A DNA stretch of 64,000 nt, from assembly GCA_020543525.1 (NCBI GenBank), contig JAHYIO010000039.1, positions 1,612,001 to 1,676,000 on the forward strand. The letters are read 5' to 3'. This document shows positions 23,489-33,821 of the stretch, in pieces (the stretch's first letter is position 1; every line of letters begins with the position of its first letter). Position numbers and translations under genes: made by a program. Source of the stretch: Coriolopsis trogii. Taxonomy: Eukaryota > Basidiomycota > Agaricomycetes > Polyporales > Polyporaceae. The notes under the pieces were generated by a model. The model saw only the letters and a program-made list of their open reading frames with translations, searched no databases and was not told where the DNA came from.

Positions 23489-25277
23489 ATGGACACGAAA
23501 CGACCACACCGACATTCCGACGCTTCTAACTGTTTGTCTGCAATATGTGGGAAGACATCAACAACGTCAGTCTCTTCATTCCCGTATGTCTTCGCCTATT
23601 GATGTTGTCTCTCAGACTCGAGACTCTGAATGCGGATGTTTTCCGATTGATTGCGCTGGAGTTATCCAAAGACCGCAGGTTGAAGGCACTTGCTACATGC
23701 TCGCGTACGCTTCGACGCCTAGCTTTCCCCGTCCTGTTTTACCGCTGTCACCTGGGTGCCGAACGTTTTCCCCCACCTGCCATTCGTCCCTTTGCCCGGT
23801 AAGTGATTTGCAACGTCTCATGTTATGATGGCATGCGGTGACTCTGCCCAGATATTTCAGGCTTCCTGGAGACATCCTCAGTGAGGAATACTCTCGCTGT
23901 CTACCTGAAATACTCGACAGCTTCCCATTTCTTACTGCCGTTATCTTTGAGGACGGTGGCTGCGTGCCATGGGAGCTCCTCAAGCCATGCCTCGCTCGGC
24001 CGCGTATCCTTTCTCTAACCTTTGAAGGGCTGACTAGCCTGCCTGATACCGAGCCATATCCGGAGGAAGAGCTGTCGTCCATCCCCACAAACCTTACCAA
24101 CTTCGAGTTCATCACCCCAGTGTGGCGAGACATCTCGGTCGGGCCAGCGATCTTGCGTAACCGATATGATTACAAGAAAGTGCTTTCCCGCGAAGCAACC
24201 AATCTCGCAGCACTTGTTAAGAGGATTAACGGCTCCGTGGAGCGTCTAGCAATCCCGGTGGAGTCGGTACCGTTGCACACCATGGCGGACATGTCTTGGC
24301 CGCATCTCCGAGAGCTCGCGTTCTGTGGGGTGTACAGGACCACGTCAGAGGTTGAACAGCTCCCCGTCTTCCTTTCATCGCTGCCTAATATGCGAAAACT
24401 ATCGATTCAAGTGCAGCCCTCGGTGGAGCCCGAGCTTCGAGCCCCCATTCTTGGCGATCACCCCGCTCCGTCAAAGGTCCTTTGCGGGCTACGATCCCTC
24501 ACCGTCTCATATCCGAATCCCGATGACGCAATCTTCTCAGTCGACACTACATGCCTGACACATCTCTCTCTTCGAGACTTTCCGCGATATTACCACAAGT
24601 TGTTTGGCAGGCGCTTCGGCCGTAGCTGGGGTTCTCCCCTTTTGTCTCCAGAGGAATGCTTGTCCATCTTACAGCGCATGGCTTTACCACAGCTCACAAG
24701 TCTCGAAATCGTCTACAAAGCTGAAACGGCCGGCTCCGACGACGCTCTCCTCACATACGTTGCCTCCAAACTTCCGAAGCTCACCCACCTCGAGATCCAT
24801 CGCTATCGTGTGGACCGGAAGGAAGTAGTGGCGCACGTGCGTATATGCCCAGTTTCGCGGTATTCTCTTGTCTACTAACGTACTGTGTCGTATCTGTGCT
24901 CTAGATTTCAATCGCCAAGATTCTGGCTGAGGCAAAGTCGCTTGAGAGGGTGTATCTCTATCTCGATATGCACGACGACCCCGGTCTGTACCGCAGCAAT
25001 GACGACGAGCTGTTCAAAGTGTGGTTCCCCACGTTTAAGAAGCGGGGCACGCAGATCCTCAAGATCATGCAGGTCTGCCCCCAGCTGGAGTTTGTCGCCT
25101 TGCTCTACTTTGGCCAAAGGTCGCCCTTTTGGGCCGAGTTCCACCCAAAACGGTGTGCAATGCCCCGGTTCCTCGTCGACCTGCGCCAGAAACCGTGAGT
25201 CTTTGTTGTGTTTGCATTGAGGCTGAGCTCACCGTCTTTCTCGTAGTGATTCGCAGTTGTTGCCCTTCAGGTGGTGA
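23489..25277 (+). CDS. FB3: F-box/LRR-like protein, 527 aa
   Basis: Probable SCF ubiquitin-ligase adaptor. Exons: 23489-23583, 23616-23798, 23852-24836, 24905-25194 and 25247-25277, intact. The F-box starts at residue 33 (LETLNADVFRLIALEL, then TCSRTLRRLAFPVLFYRC). The LRR-like region contains LAIPVESVPLHTM, RAPILGDH, LRSLTVSYPNPDD, SLRDFPRYYHK, SLEIVYK and EIHRYR. A short final exon ends in LPFRW followed by TGA. Exon 3 has the same length as FB1 exon 2 (985 nt), showing a common gene structure. Closest relative in the window is FB10, including the 3' flank. The distinctive DDPGLYR and FKKRGTQI segments mark this subgroup. Confidence 0.87.
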
Positions 25278-25359
25278 GGCCTGTCGGTGCGCTTTTGCCT
25301 CCACACCTTATGACCGTTTGTCACACTGTTCTCACCTCTAGCCCGTCTACCGTGACAGA

Positions 25360-25530
25360 TGACCCACAGCTATATCCCCCGCTGTATTACTGATTGGAAG
25401 CATGACGAGCTCATGCGGTGTATAGTAGTTACATTCGTTATGTCATCACCTCTCGCTTGAGGGAGAAGTCGAGGAGACCGGCGGACCTTTGTTGCGAGGT
25501 AGCTGACACTGGCCCAGCCGTACGTCGTCG
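25360..25530 (-). repeat. 3' flank of FB3 duplicated downstream of FB10
   Basis: Reading the minus strand here gives near-matches to 63,000-63,140 plus (for example CTTCTCC-T-CAAGCGA and TATACACCGC). Both lie downstream of an FB3-type gene, so the duplicated segment extended past the coding region. Confidence 0.6.
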
Positions 25531-25577
25531 TCTTCCCACATTCAATACCTGGGTGTTGACACAATCATCATGCGTAC

Positions 25578-25653
25578 GGCAGCAGCACCTAGGAGCTGAG
25601 AGATATTATTAGGATCAACCTTGGAGCACAAAGACGAGGTCCTCATCGGACAT
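25578..25653 (-). pseudogene. Relic of aspartic-protease exon 1 (AP type)
   Basis: On the minus strand this starts ATG and encodes MSDEDLVFVLQG, matching exon 1 of AP2 and AP3 (MSDDDLVFVLQ). An 8-bp deletion then breaks the frame before VDPNNISQLLGAAA. The exon is 76 nt instead of 84 and still ends at a GTACGC donor. No later protease exon follows: the next sequence is the FB3 3' flank. It is divergent from FB4, so it is the remains of a fourth FB-AP pair. Confidence 0.85.
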
Positions 25654-26242
25654 AGTGGACTAATAGTGGTGAACTGGTCGGCTTGGTAGAGGCGTGCGGA
25701 AAGGGGAAAAGGACAGGTAGCGAAACACAAGATTCGAGTCTGCCTTAAGAGAGAATAATAGCAGCTAGCGCGCACGGACCTCGAGTCGGAGAACAGGAAC
25801 ATATTGATGAGGCTTATGATGCTGGAGGCCGCACGGGAGTGTGCGTCCTCACTGGGTGCTTCGATATGGGGCACCAAAACACACATCGCCTCTCGTGTGC
25901 GGTGACGGACAATACTCGGCGCGCGTGGGGACCTCGAGGATGAAAAGAATCGCGGTTCAAACCATGGGCGCGAGGTGGACGCGAGCACCAGAACTTGAAG
26001 GAGAGCAGTGGTTTGCAAGAACGTGTTCTTCATGCCCATCGGAGTAATCGGGCAGCGGGCCTTAGATCCGGCAGCGACTCCGAGACTCACGTGTGCCAGC
26101 TCAGCGCTCAGCGCTCAGGCCGCCGACTTTAACACTGCCCCATACGCTTTCGTTCTCTTCGAGGACGGACACCGGACATTCGAAGGCCAATGATTCTCAC
26201 AACCCGGATCCTAGAAAAGCTCTTCACTTTCTCAGTGCCATC
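25654..26242. promoter_or_regulatory. Divergent promoter of the relic AP / FB4 pair
   Basis: 589 bp between the two start codons. It aligns by eye with the spacers at 50,647-51,179 and 59,096-59,611 (CCATGGGCGCGAGGTGG-like block, CTCTTCGAGGAC near the F-box side). This shows the protease exon and FB4 were duplicated as a unit with their shared promoter. Confidence 0.65.
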
Positions 26243-28193
26243 ATGGGCACCACTACACCTCGATCGCAGCATACTTTGATCGAGAACATACCCCCAGATT
26301 CGTCCGAGTCTAGCGTACCAATATTGAGAGTTCGACATACACAACCCACGTAAGTCGTATGCGCTGCCAATTCTCATCCTGTCTCGCTCTCTCATGACAG
26401 CTTTCCAGACTAGAGACTCTCAACGTGGACGTCTTCCGAATGATCGCCTTTGAACTCGAACGCTGAGGTCCTGGAGTGTCACTCAAACGGCTCTCCTCGT
26501 CCTCACGGGCCCTCCGCGCTCTCGCGGCACCTATCCTCTTCTCTCGTTGTCGTGCGGGGCTGCATCCTGACATCCCGCCTTCCATATGCCCTTTTGTCCG
26601 GTATGTGTCTCGCACTTCATCTGTGAATCGTCTTTCTGAACTATCGCAGGCATCTTCAATACCGCATGCAATATTCAGAAACTCAAGCAGCTGAGTTGTT
26701 GGGAACGGTACTCGGACGCCTTCCATCCCTTGCGACTATCACTTTTGTTGAGAGTGGTGCCATTACATGGGACGCACTCAGGATATGCTTCGCTTCCCCG
26801 CGCATCACGTCCCTCACACTGGGACCCCATGTTGAGCTTATTGAAACCGAGGAATTCTCCTTGAAGAGCTCTCCAGCACCTCCGATTATGGTCTCGTCTT
26901 TTACATACGATTCACCCTTCTGGCGGGAGCTCTACGTCACTGAATTTCTTGGCCCATGAAGTCTCCCGGACAGACGGAGAGGCGATCTCCCTGAGATATA
27001 CTCTCGGGAATGGGCTTCTCTTTCACAGCTCATCCCGTTGATGAATCAGTCTCTCAGGCAGCTTACTTTACCGATGGAGGCTGCACCTCTTACCTTGATG
27101 GCAGCGCTCACCTGGCCAAAGCTGCAGGAACTGTCTATTCGCGGGCGATATCATGATCCGGCGCGAATAGGACTCCTCCCGACTTTCCTGTCTACCCTTC
27201 CGCAGCTGGCCACACTTTCCATTCAAGTATTTCTATGCTTACACTCCGACACAGAACGAGCACCTATTTCAGGAAGGCATCATCCTACCCCTCGCAACGT
27301 CCTGTGCGGTCTGCGCTCGCTTACAGTGGCCTATCCCGATCCCGAAGACTCCATATTTTCTGTTGACACTGCGACTCGGAACCTCGCGCATCTATCCATC
27401 CGCGACTGTCCACGATACTATGAATGGTTGGGATCTAAGGAAATACTTGTTTGGTCTTGGCCTTGTCCCCTCCTATCCCCGGTCGAGTGCTTCTCAATAC
27501 TGTCGCGCATGGACATGCCTAAACTCACCAGTCTTGAGCTTGTATACCTCGTCGATGCGGCTGACGAAGATGATGAGCTGCTCAAATATATTGTGGCGAC
27601 GTATCCGAGTCTCAGCCACCTCGAGCTGCATCGATATCGCCGCAACCGGGACCAGGTTGTCGATTACGTGCGTCCTTCCCGCTGCATCCGGTCTGCACAG
27701 CGCACGCACGCCCATCTAACGCGACTTACTCCAGCGCCACATTGCGACCCGAGTGTCCGAGTTGCGGTCCTTGCGGACCATCCATCTAAACCTCGACTTC
27801 GAGAAGGACCACGGCGCCTATTGTGTTGATGAGGACCGGCGATGCGCCTGGTTTCGCATCCTCAGGGGAGAGTACGGGCCGCAGATTGTTGACATTATGC
27901 AGGTCTGTCCTCGACTGGAGTACGTCGGCCTCCTCTACCACAACATTCCGACGGCCATCTGGCTGGAGTTCCATCCACCGTGCTGTGCAGAGCCTCGGTT
28001 CGTGCTCACGAATGATGCCGCTCACAAGTGAGTCCGCTCGCTCGCTCGACTGCTGATCTGTTCATTGGCATGGTCGTCGGTCTGGGTCTTGAGCAACCTC
28101 TGTGGCTGACTGTGTTCTCGCAGGGACTCCGTAGCTCTACCCAGACGATGGTACCGTGGATATTCCGCCGCCACCCGCTTCACGCCGCCTTGA
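26243..28193 (+). pseudogene. FB4: F-box/LRR-like gene with two in-frame TGA codons
   Basis: Exon structure is complete: 26243-26349, 26409-26600, 26650-27667, 27735-28027 and 28124-28193, with the same intron phases and exon lengths (192, 293, 70 nt) as FB5, FB7 and FB9. Two stops break it. One is in the F-box at about 26,464, where relatives have CGA (Arg). The other is at about 26,957, in the EFLGP-stop-SLP segment, again where relatives have Arg. Both fit CGA-to-TGA changes at CpG. The N-terminus has also shifted frame relative to FB7. All other motifs (LPMEAAPLTLM, LRSLTVAYPDPEDS, RDCPRYYE, LELHRYR) remain, so inactivation looks recent. Confidence 0.85.
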
Positions 28194-28597
28194 TGAGGTG
28201 GACCGTGATGCCATGACGGTGGTCTGTTGGGTTTGCAGTTCGGGATCGACTGACTGCAACTTGGCCGGGCTCCCAAGTTGTAGTGTATATATCACCCTGG
28301 CTCACTATGCTGAATCGTTACGCATCCTGATATGGAATTTGTCGCTGAACTCGTACTACGAGACTGTACAGCTAGCAGTGTGTACTGTGAGTGCACGTGT
28401 CCCAGTACGTCGGCTTCTCCCGGTCCGCCAGCTCAGCGCCCATTCAAGCTGGCCAGCTACCAGTACTACATCCAAGCTACACCCCTCTCGCGCAGCTCGA
28501 GGACCCGAGACTCACAGCGCACGAATTGATCTTCAACGATCTCCGTAAATAGGACACTCGCACAACTCTTCCTAAGTCAAGAGTGCAGCATACTGCC
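28194..28597. other. Spacer between FB4 and FB5
   Basis: About 400 bp. Its right part resembles the sequence upstream of FB8 (minus strand around 56,560-56,690: GTGAGTGCACGTGTC, then CGGCTTCTCCCGGT), so FB5 and FB8 share a promoter type distinct from that of FB7 and FB9. No gene seen. Confidence 0.5.
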
Positions 28598-30473
28598 ATG
28601 ACTGATAGCACACTCATAGATGCGTCCGTGTCTAGTGAACCAACATCGAGGTGTCGACGTGTACCTCCCACGTTAGTCTTTGTTCTGATTCCCCTCCCCT
28701 CCTCTGCGCTCATCATGTCATGTCCCAAGGCTAGAGACTCTCAACGTGGACGTATTCCGTATGATCACCCTCGAACTCGAGCTCCAGAGGCCTGGATTGT
28801 CACTCAAACGGCTCGCATCGTCTCCGAGAACACTCCGCGCTCTCACCTCACCAATCCTCTTTTCCCGTTGTCGTGCTTGGCCACATTCTGACGTGCCCCA
28901 TTCCATATGTCATTTCATTCGGTACGTGTTTCGCAGCTCATTCGCGTACTGTCCTTCTTAGTTCTCGTAAGGCATCTCCAATACCACATGACGTATTTGG
29001 ACCCTCAAGCGGCTCTATTGCTGCGAAGAGTACTCGAACGCCTCTCATTCCTCACTGCTATAACTTTTGTTAATGGAGGTTTCATCACATGGGATGCGCT
29101 TAGGGTTTGCTTCGCTATCCCCCGCATCACGTCTCTCACTTTGGGACCCAATGTTGAGCTTGTCGAAATGGAGCAGTACTCCTCAGATGGGTCACCAGCA
29201 TTCCCCATCCCGATGTCCGCTTTCACGTACAATACACCCTTCTGGTGGGAGCTTGAATTCCTGGGGCCAGGAAGAGACCTCCCTGAGATATACTCTCAGG
29301 AGCGCGCTTGCCTTTCACAACTCCTCCCTCTCATGAACGAGTCTCTCCGGCAGCTTTCCTTACCGATGGAGGCTACACCCCTCAATATCATGGCAGAGCT
29401 CACTTGGCCGAAGCTACGAGCACTGGCCATTTGCGGTCGATATGATAACCCGGCTCGAGTTGGGCTTCTTCCGACCTTACTATCTGGCCTTCCCAAGCTG
29501 TCCATGCTTTCCATCCAAATATTGCCATGTCCACATCCCGAGACAGAACGCGCACCTATTCTAGGACGGCATCCTTCCCCGCGCGACGTTCTGTGTGGTC
29601 TACGATCGCTTACTGTGGCCTATCCTGATCCGGAAGACTCCATCTTCTCCGTTGACACAGCGAACCTCGCACAATTATCCATCCGTGACTGCCCACGATC
29701 CTATGAACGGCTGGGTTCGGGGGGACTATTTCACTGGACGCGGCCCTGTCCTCTCCTATCCCCGGCCGAGTGCCTCTCCATACTGTCGCGCATGGACATG
29801 CCGAGACTTTCCAGCCTTGAGCTTGTTTACCTCGTCGAGGCGGCTGACGAGGACGACGAGCTACTCAAATACATCGTGATAACGTACCTGAACCTCAGCC
29901 ATCTCGAACTGCATCGCTATCGCCGCGACCGTGACCAGGCTGTTGATTACGTGCGTTCTCCTCGCTCTACATTATGCACATGCGGCGTACACGCTCACAG
30001 TCCACGCTCCCTCGCACAGCACCATATAGCGACGCAACTGTCAGAGTTGCGATCCCTGCGCACCATTCACTTGAACCTCGACTTCGAGAAGGATCATGGT
30101 GCATACTGTGCTGACAGGGCCCGCCGTCGCGCCTGGTTTCCGATCCTCAGGACGGAGTACGGGCCGCAGATCGTCGAGATCATGCAGATCTGTCCTCGAC
30201 TGGAATACGTCGGCCTTCTCTACCACAACATCCCGACAGCCATCTGGCTGGAGTTTCACCCACCTCGCTGCGCGGAACCCCGTTTCGTGCTCTTGAACGA
30301 TGCCGCCCATAAGTATGTCCGCTCACTCGGTCCCTCGGTCCCTCATCTGCTTGACTGTTGGTCCTGACTTGAGCAACACTGGTGACTGACTGCGTTCTCT
30401 CAGGGATTCCGTATCTGTTCCCGGACGATGGCATCTCGGATTGTCAGCGATCCCCCGCCTCACACCACCTTGA
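28598..30473 (+). CDS. FB5: F-box/LRR-like protein, 535 aa
   Basis: Probable SCF adaptor, intact. Exons: 28598-28671, 28730-28921, 28972-29950, 30020-30312 and 30404-30473. The F-box starts at about residue 25 (LETLNVDVFRMITLELELQ, then RTLRALTSPILFSRCR). LRR-like segments follow: DALRVCFAIPRITSLTLGP, LPMEATPLNIM, W-PKLRALAICGRYD, RAPILGRH, LRSLTVAYPDPEDSIFSVDT, SIRDCPRSYERL and SLELVYLVEAADEDDELLKYI. The final 70-nt exon gives DSVSVPGRWH and ends with PP. The start codon is supported by its match to FB8 (MTDST versus MIDST). It is in tandem with FB4 and has no divergent protease partner. Confidence 0.87.
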
Positions 30474-30959
30474 TGGCGTGGGCCTCACCCTATTGGGTTT
30501 GCAGCCCTCTTACTTGAGTCGCGACTCATGTACCCCTTGGAAGTTGTAGCATACATATCACTTTGCTTTACAGGTCTGGAGTCTTTGCGTACCCTGGCAT
30601 GCGGTTGTTTTGTACTCGCTCAAACTCACACACACACCGTACCCTGTTGTATCGAGCTGACTGGATGCATGACCTCTCATGACTTATGGCTTTCGTCTGG
30701 TGATGGCGCGATGGTCAGCTCCGCATACAAACACGATCTCTGAAATACCTTCTCAATCACGTAGCCGCGCGCACACTCTCCCTCCACAATCTCGACTACT
30801 TCGAACTCGTCTACGACATCCCATCAGGGTTTCACGTCGTATTCGCGTCGTAAAGTGACCATCGCTCAACAGGGACGGGGTGAGTCATTACAGGGAAGGA
30901 TGAGCCGTGCTGTGAGTGTCATCATATGTGAGTCTGTATATCACGCATCAATCACCGTA
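30474..30959. other. Spacer, no intact gene
   Basis: A short plus frame near 30,735-30,850 contains YFELVYDI, reminiscent of the SLELVY motif of the F-box family, but too little remains to call. Otherwise nothing recognised. Confidence 0.35.
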
Positions 30960-31260
30960 TCGCGGGACCTCTTGAAGGGTAAAGAAGGTATAAGTGGGTC
31001 GAACGCACAAATAGCTCCCAGGTACTATGATCGCGCCAAAGCCATAGGTCGTACTTGTACCTCTTGTTTCTCGGAATTCCTCCCACGCAGTTTCGAAGCA
31101 TGGATGGCGTCCGATGAGCTCTTGGGGAGGAAACAACACCTTGAACCTCTTGTACAAGGACGATTCGTGCGTATGAATGCCGTCTTGACGCAGTCCACTC
31201 TGTATGAGCGTCACGATCTTCTCCAGGTTATGTTCAAGAATGGCTTGCGCCGCGGCCTAG
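30960..31260 (-). pseudogene. Rearranged fragment of the TPR/DUF4470 gene
   Basis: The minus strand encodes IVTLIQSGLRQDGIHTHE and FPPQELIGRHPCFETAWEEF, close to the gene at 43,167-46,855 (around 44,920-45,080). It then jumps directly to sequence matching 45,745-45,835 (TFFTLQEVPRY). The roughly 650 bp that separate these parts in the longer copy are missing, so this is a deleted relic. No flanking exons were found. Confidence 0.8.
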
Positions 31261-31329
31261 GAGACTCGGTGGCAGGGGTGGAATACTTCAGCGAGAGACA
31301 GTTGCAAGCGAGAAAATGCGATACTTATG

Positions 31330-31615
31330 TCTCTATAGCCCGGCGACGCACGGACCTCGCATTGTGCGCGCGTGGGAGTGCATCGGAGTCAGCGGGCCGT
31401 AGGTCCTACCCCGGTCCGGCAGCCGCACCGGCTCGAATTGTCACTTCCCGACCAAGTCTCTTTCTCGTCTGTAAATTCTAACCTGCCCACGCTCCGGCCT
31501 CATGTACTCGTTCGCTCTCTTCGAGGACACCGCACATGATTACCATCAAAGATCCCCACAAACCGGACTCTCGCAAAATTCTTCCTCATCATTGTTCCGC
31601 CTTCGTCCTAGTTTG
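31330..31615 (+). repeat. Orphan copy of the divergent FB/AP promoter plus the start of an F-box exon
   Basis: Aligns with the reverse complement of about 47,870-48,110: CGCGCGTGGGAGTGCATCGG, then TCTTCGAGGACACCGCACA, then the CCCCACAAACCGGAC segment that begins FB6 coding sequence. The ATG itself is lost (AAAGATCCCC) and no F-box follows. It is a remnant of a further module. Confidence 0.75.
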
Positions 31616-33121
31616 ACTGGTCATGGTCGAATGCAGGGCTAAGTATGTTGAAGCTAGTGTGTGACATACTGACCCGACTGCCTAGAATGTCGGTGGACCA
31701 TAGCTTGCTCCCTCCGTCACTTGTTGATTATAATTTCTGTGGCACAGCTCAGGGAGTCTGCGGTGAGAGCCACACATGCTTCGATGAACTCCCAGCTACA
31801 CCATTGAGTCGACAGAGAGGTAAAGGGCGTGGCTGCTTGTTGGGGGACTACGCCTGCAGCATGCGATATTGAGAGCAGTCTGTTAGTACCTAAGCCGGCT
31901 CCTTGAAGACCTCGCATATCTGCTCGGGCCTCGTGAGCTCAATGTGACAGACATCAGGGATTCAAGCGGTTGGAAACGAGAAGTCCGCTGTAAACAGGAT
32001 AACGACACAGCAGCGCGGGTATTGGGACTCTCGACAGCAGGTATGGGGCTGAGACCCGCGCATGGTAGAGTAAAGTCAACGTCTCCGATCCAGAAAAATT
32101 ATAGGCGCCTCAGCTCGTCTCTTCACCATCGACCTCCACTTGCTCTACCACGTACATCTGCTGATCGTCTCTGCCGGCGACGCCTATTGCCACATTCCCT
32201 GGAGACCTCATCGTACGACCAGCCCATCGCTCGCTGTGTGAGCTGACCCTTGCATTCACTCGGTGAGATCCCGCATCCGAGAAGGCAGTCGTGCTGCCTC
32301 CGATCCATGCACATGCCAGCGTTGCCAGCAGCTCCGCCATGCGGTGATGTCGGGTAGAGAAGACGAGCATTCAAGAGCATCTGACGCAGCGCACAGGTTT
32401 GCGAAGGACGAGAGACTCAGCTGAAGTATTTTCGGTGTCAGCCTGGCAGTGGAGTACGTGCATCTCCGTCAATCTCGAACGCACGGACGCGGACCGCATG
32501 AGCTCGGATACTGCCGGCAGTGTATAGCCGATAGGACCAACGACCATCGGACTCACAACGAACCTCTAAAATCAACGCGTCGCGATACTTCTGGTGTCCA
32601 TCGTCATGGTATCCTCCTCCAGGCTTGGCGTCCTCAGACATCGCCGTCCTTCGTGGCCTGCTTCTCCGCCAAACTCAACGCCAAACGGCCTACAGAGAAG
32701 CATGCTAGCATTGATTTGAGTGGGTAAGTCCACACGCTGCGGTACGTACAGCAAGCACATATGCATGTTCTACGTACAGCCCCCTCCGCAGCGTAGAAGA
32801 AGGTTTGGGGTTCGTGATCCTATTGTCAAGGAAGCTCGAGAAGGATACGCGGTCCGGGAATGATTTCTCTAGAGGCGTGCACTTCCGAGCCCGATTCATG
32901 ATATATGAGCTAGCCTCCGCCGCCTCTGGAATACTTATAAGCAAGCCCGCCCGCGTGAGGAGCAGTCCCCATTCTCGCTCACTTCTTTCTTTCTTCGCGG
33001 CCTGGTGCTGTCCATCGAGTGTTCCTTCCTTGCAGCGCATCCTTGTCGATCGTCTTGACTTCGCTCGCCTCGCCAGTGCAGTTCCACCTCGTAGTACTAT
33101 CCACACGCATTAGCATCCGAG
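31616..33121. other. Intergenic with probable promoter of the secreted-protein gene
   Basis: No gene recognised in 1.5 kb. A TATAAG box at about 32,935-32,940 lies some 185 bases before the ATG of the next gene and is followed by a C/T-rich tract, a typical fungal core promoter. Frames around 32,110-32,380 (minus) and 32,449-32,727 (plus) have no family features. Confidence 0.45.
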
Positions 33122-33821
33122 ATGTCGCGCTTCATTTACTTCCTCTTCGCCTTCCTCTCGCTCTTCGCGATCTCCCAGATCTTCGCCGGTGCGTCATCTC
33201 AGCGACGCATCCCACACTACAACATACACTAACGCCCCATTCGCATGAACAGCTCCCGTGAACGAGATCGCCGCTCGCCAGATCGGCAACCTCCAATGCA
33301 ACATCGACCGTCTGGCCATCGTCGGCCAGCTCGCAGGTCTTCAGGGCACGCTCAAGAACCTCGCCGGCCAAAAGTCTGTCCATCCCCCCACCCCGTTCGT
33401 CGTCCGAGCCCCCTGACTTACCGAGATCCATTCGCGTGTGTGCGCGACAGTGACGAGAGCACCGCCGCGGGCGTCCAGACCGCGGCCGACGCTGTTTCGG
33501 GCGCGCAGAGCGCCATTGGCGTGATCGCGAAGGCGCTCTTCACCGGACAGGCTGCCCCCGCGGAGGCGCGGGACCAGGTCAAGACCAACTTGACCGCCGC
33601 GCAGGAGGCGCTCTCTGGTCTCAGCTCGTGCGTACCTGCCTCTTCTCACTCGTGCGCGATGGCCGATCGCGGCGCGCGGCTTCTGGGACGATGTGGCTGA
33701 CCTTTGTGTCGTGGGGGTGCGCAGGACGGACCCGACGGTCGCGTCGGGTTTGGAGAAGGCGCTCAGCCAGCTCTCCAAGGCGGCTGACGCGGGCGAGGGC
33801 GTCGTCGCGAACTGCAAGTAA
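33122..33821 (+). CDS. Small secreted protein, 153 aa, four exons
   Basis: Exons: 33122-33188, 33253-33373, 33451-33627 and 33725-33821. The first 22 residues are a signal peptide: MSRF, then a hydrophobic run YFLFAFLSLFAISQIFA. The mature part is about 130 residues, rich in Ala, Gly and Leu, with two cysteines only (LQCNI near its start and NC two residues from the end). These could form one disulfide. It has no known enzyme motif. Alanine-rich helical small secreted proteins of this kind are common in Agaricomycetes; a role at the cell surface or in hyphal interactions is inference. Higher GC and strong C/G third positions suggest good expression. Confidence 0.68.

Noticed and set aside
25590..26090. 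Long minus-strand frame of 182 codons
   Set aside because: It reads the divergent promoter and the protease exon-1 relic in the wrong frame; the relic itself is annotated instead.
26457..26966. In-frame TGA codons of FB4 as selenocysteine
   Set aside because: Fungi of this group lack selenocysteine insertion, relatives have Arg at both sites, and CGA-to-TGA mutation explains both.
32110..32380. Minus-strand frames near 32.2 kb resembling a membrane-protein C-terminus
   Set aside because: Too short, no hydrophobic segments in a consistent frame and no splice context.
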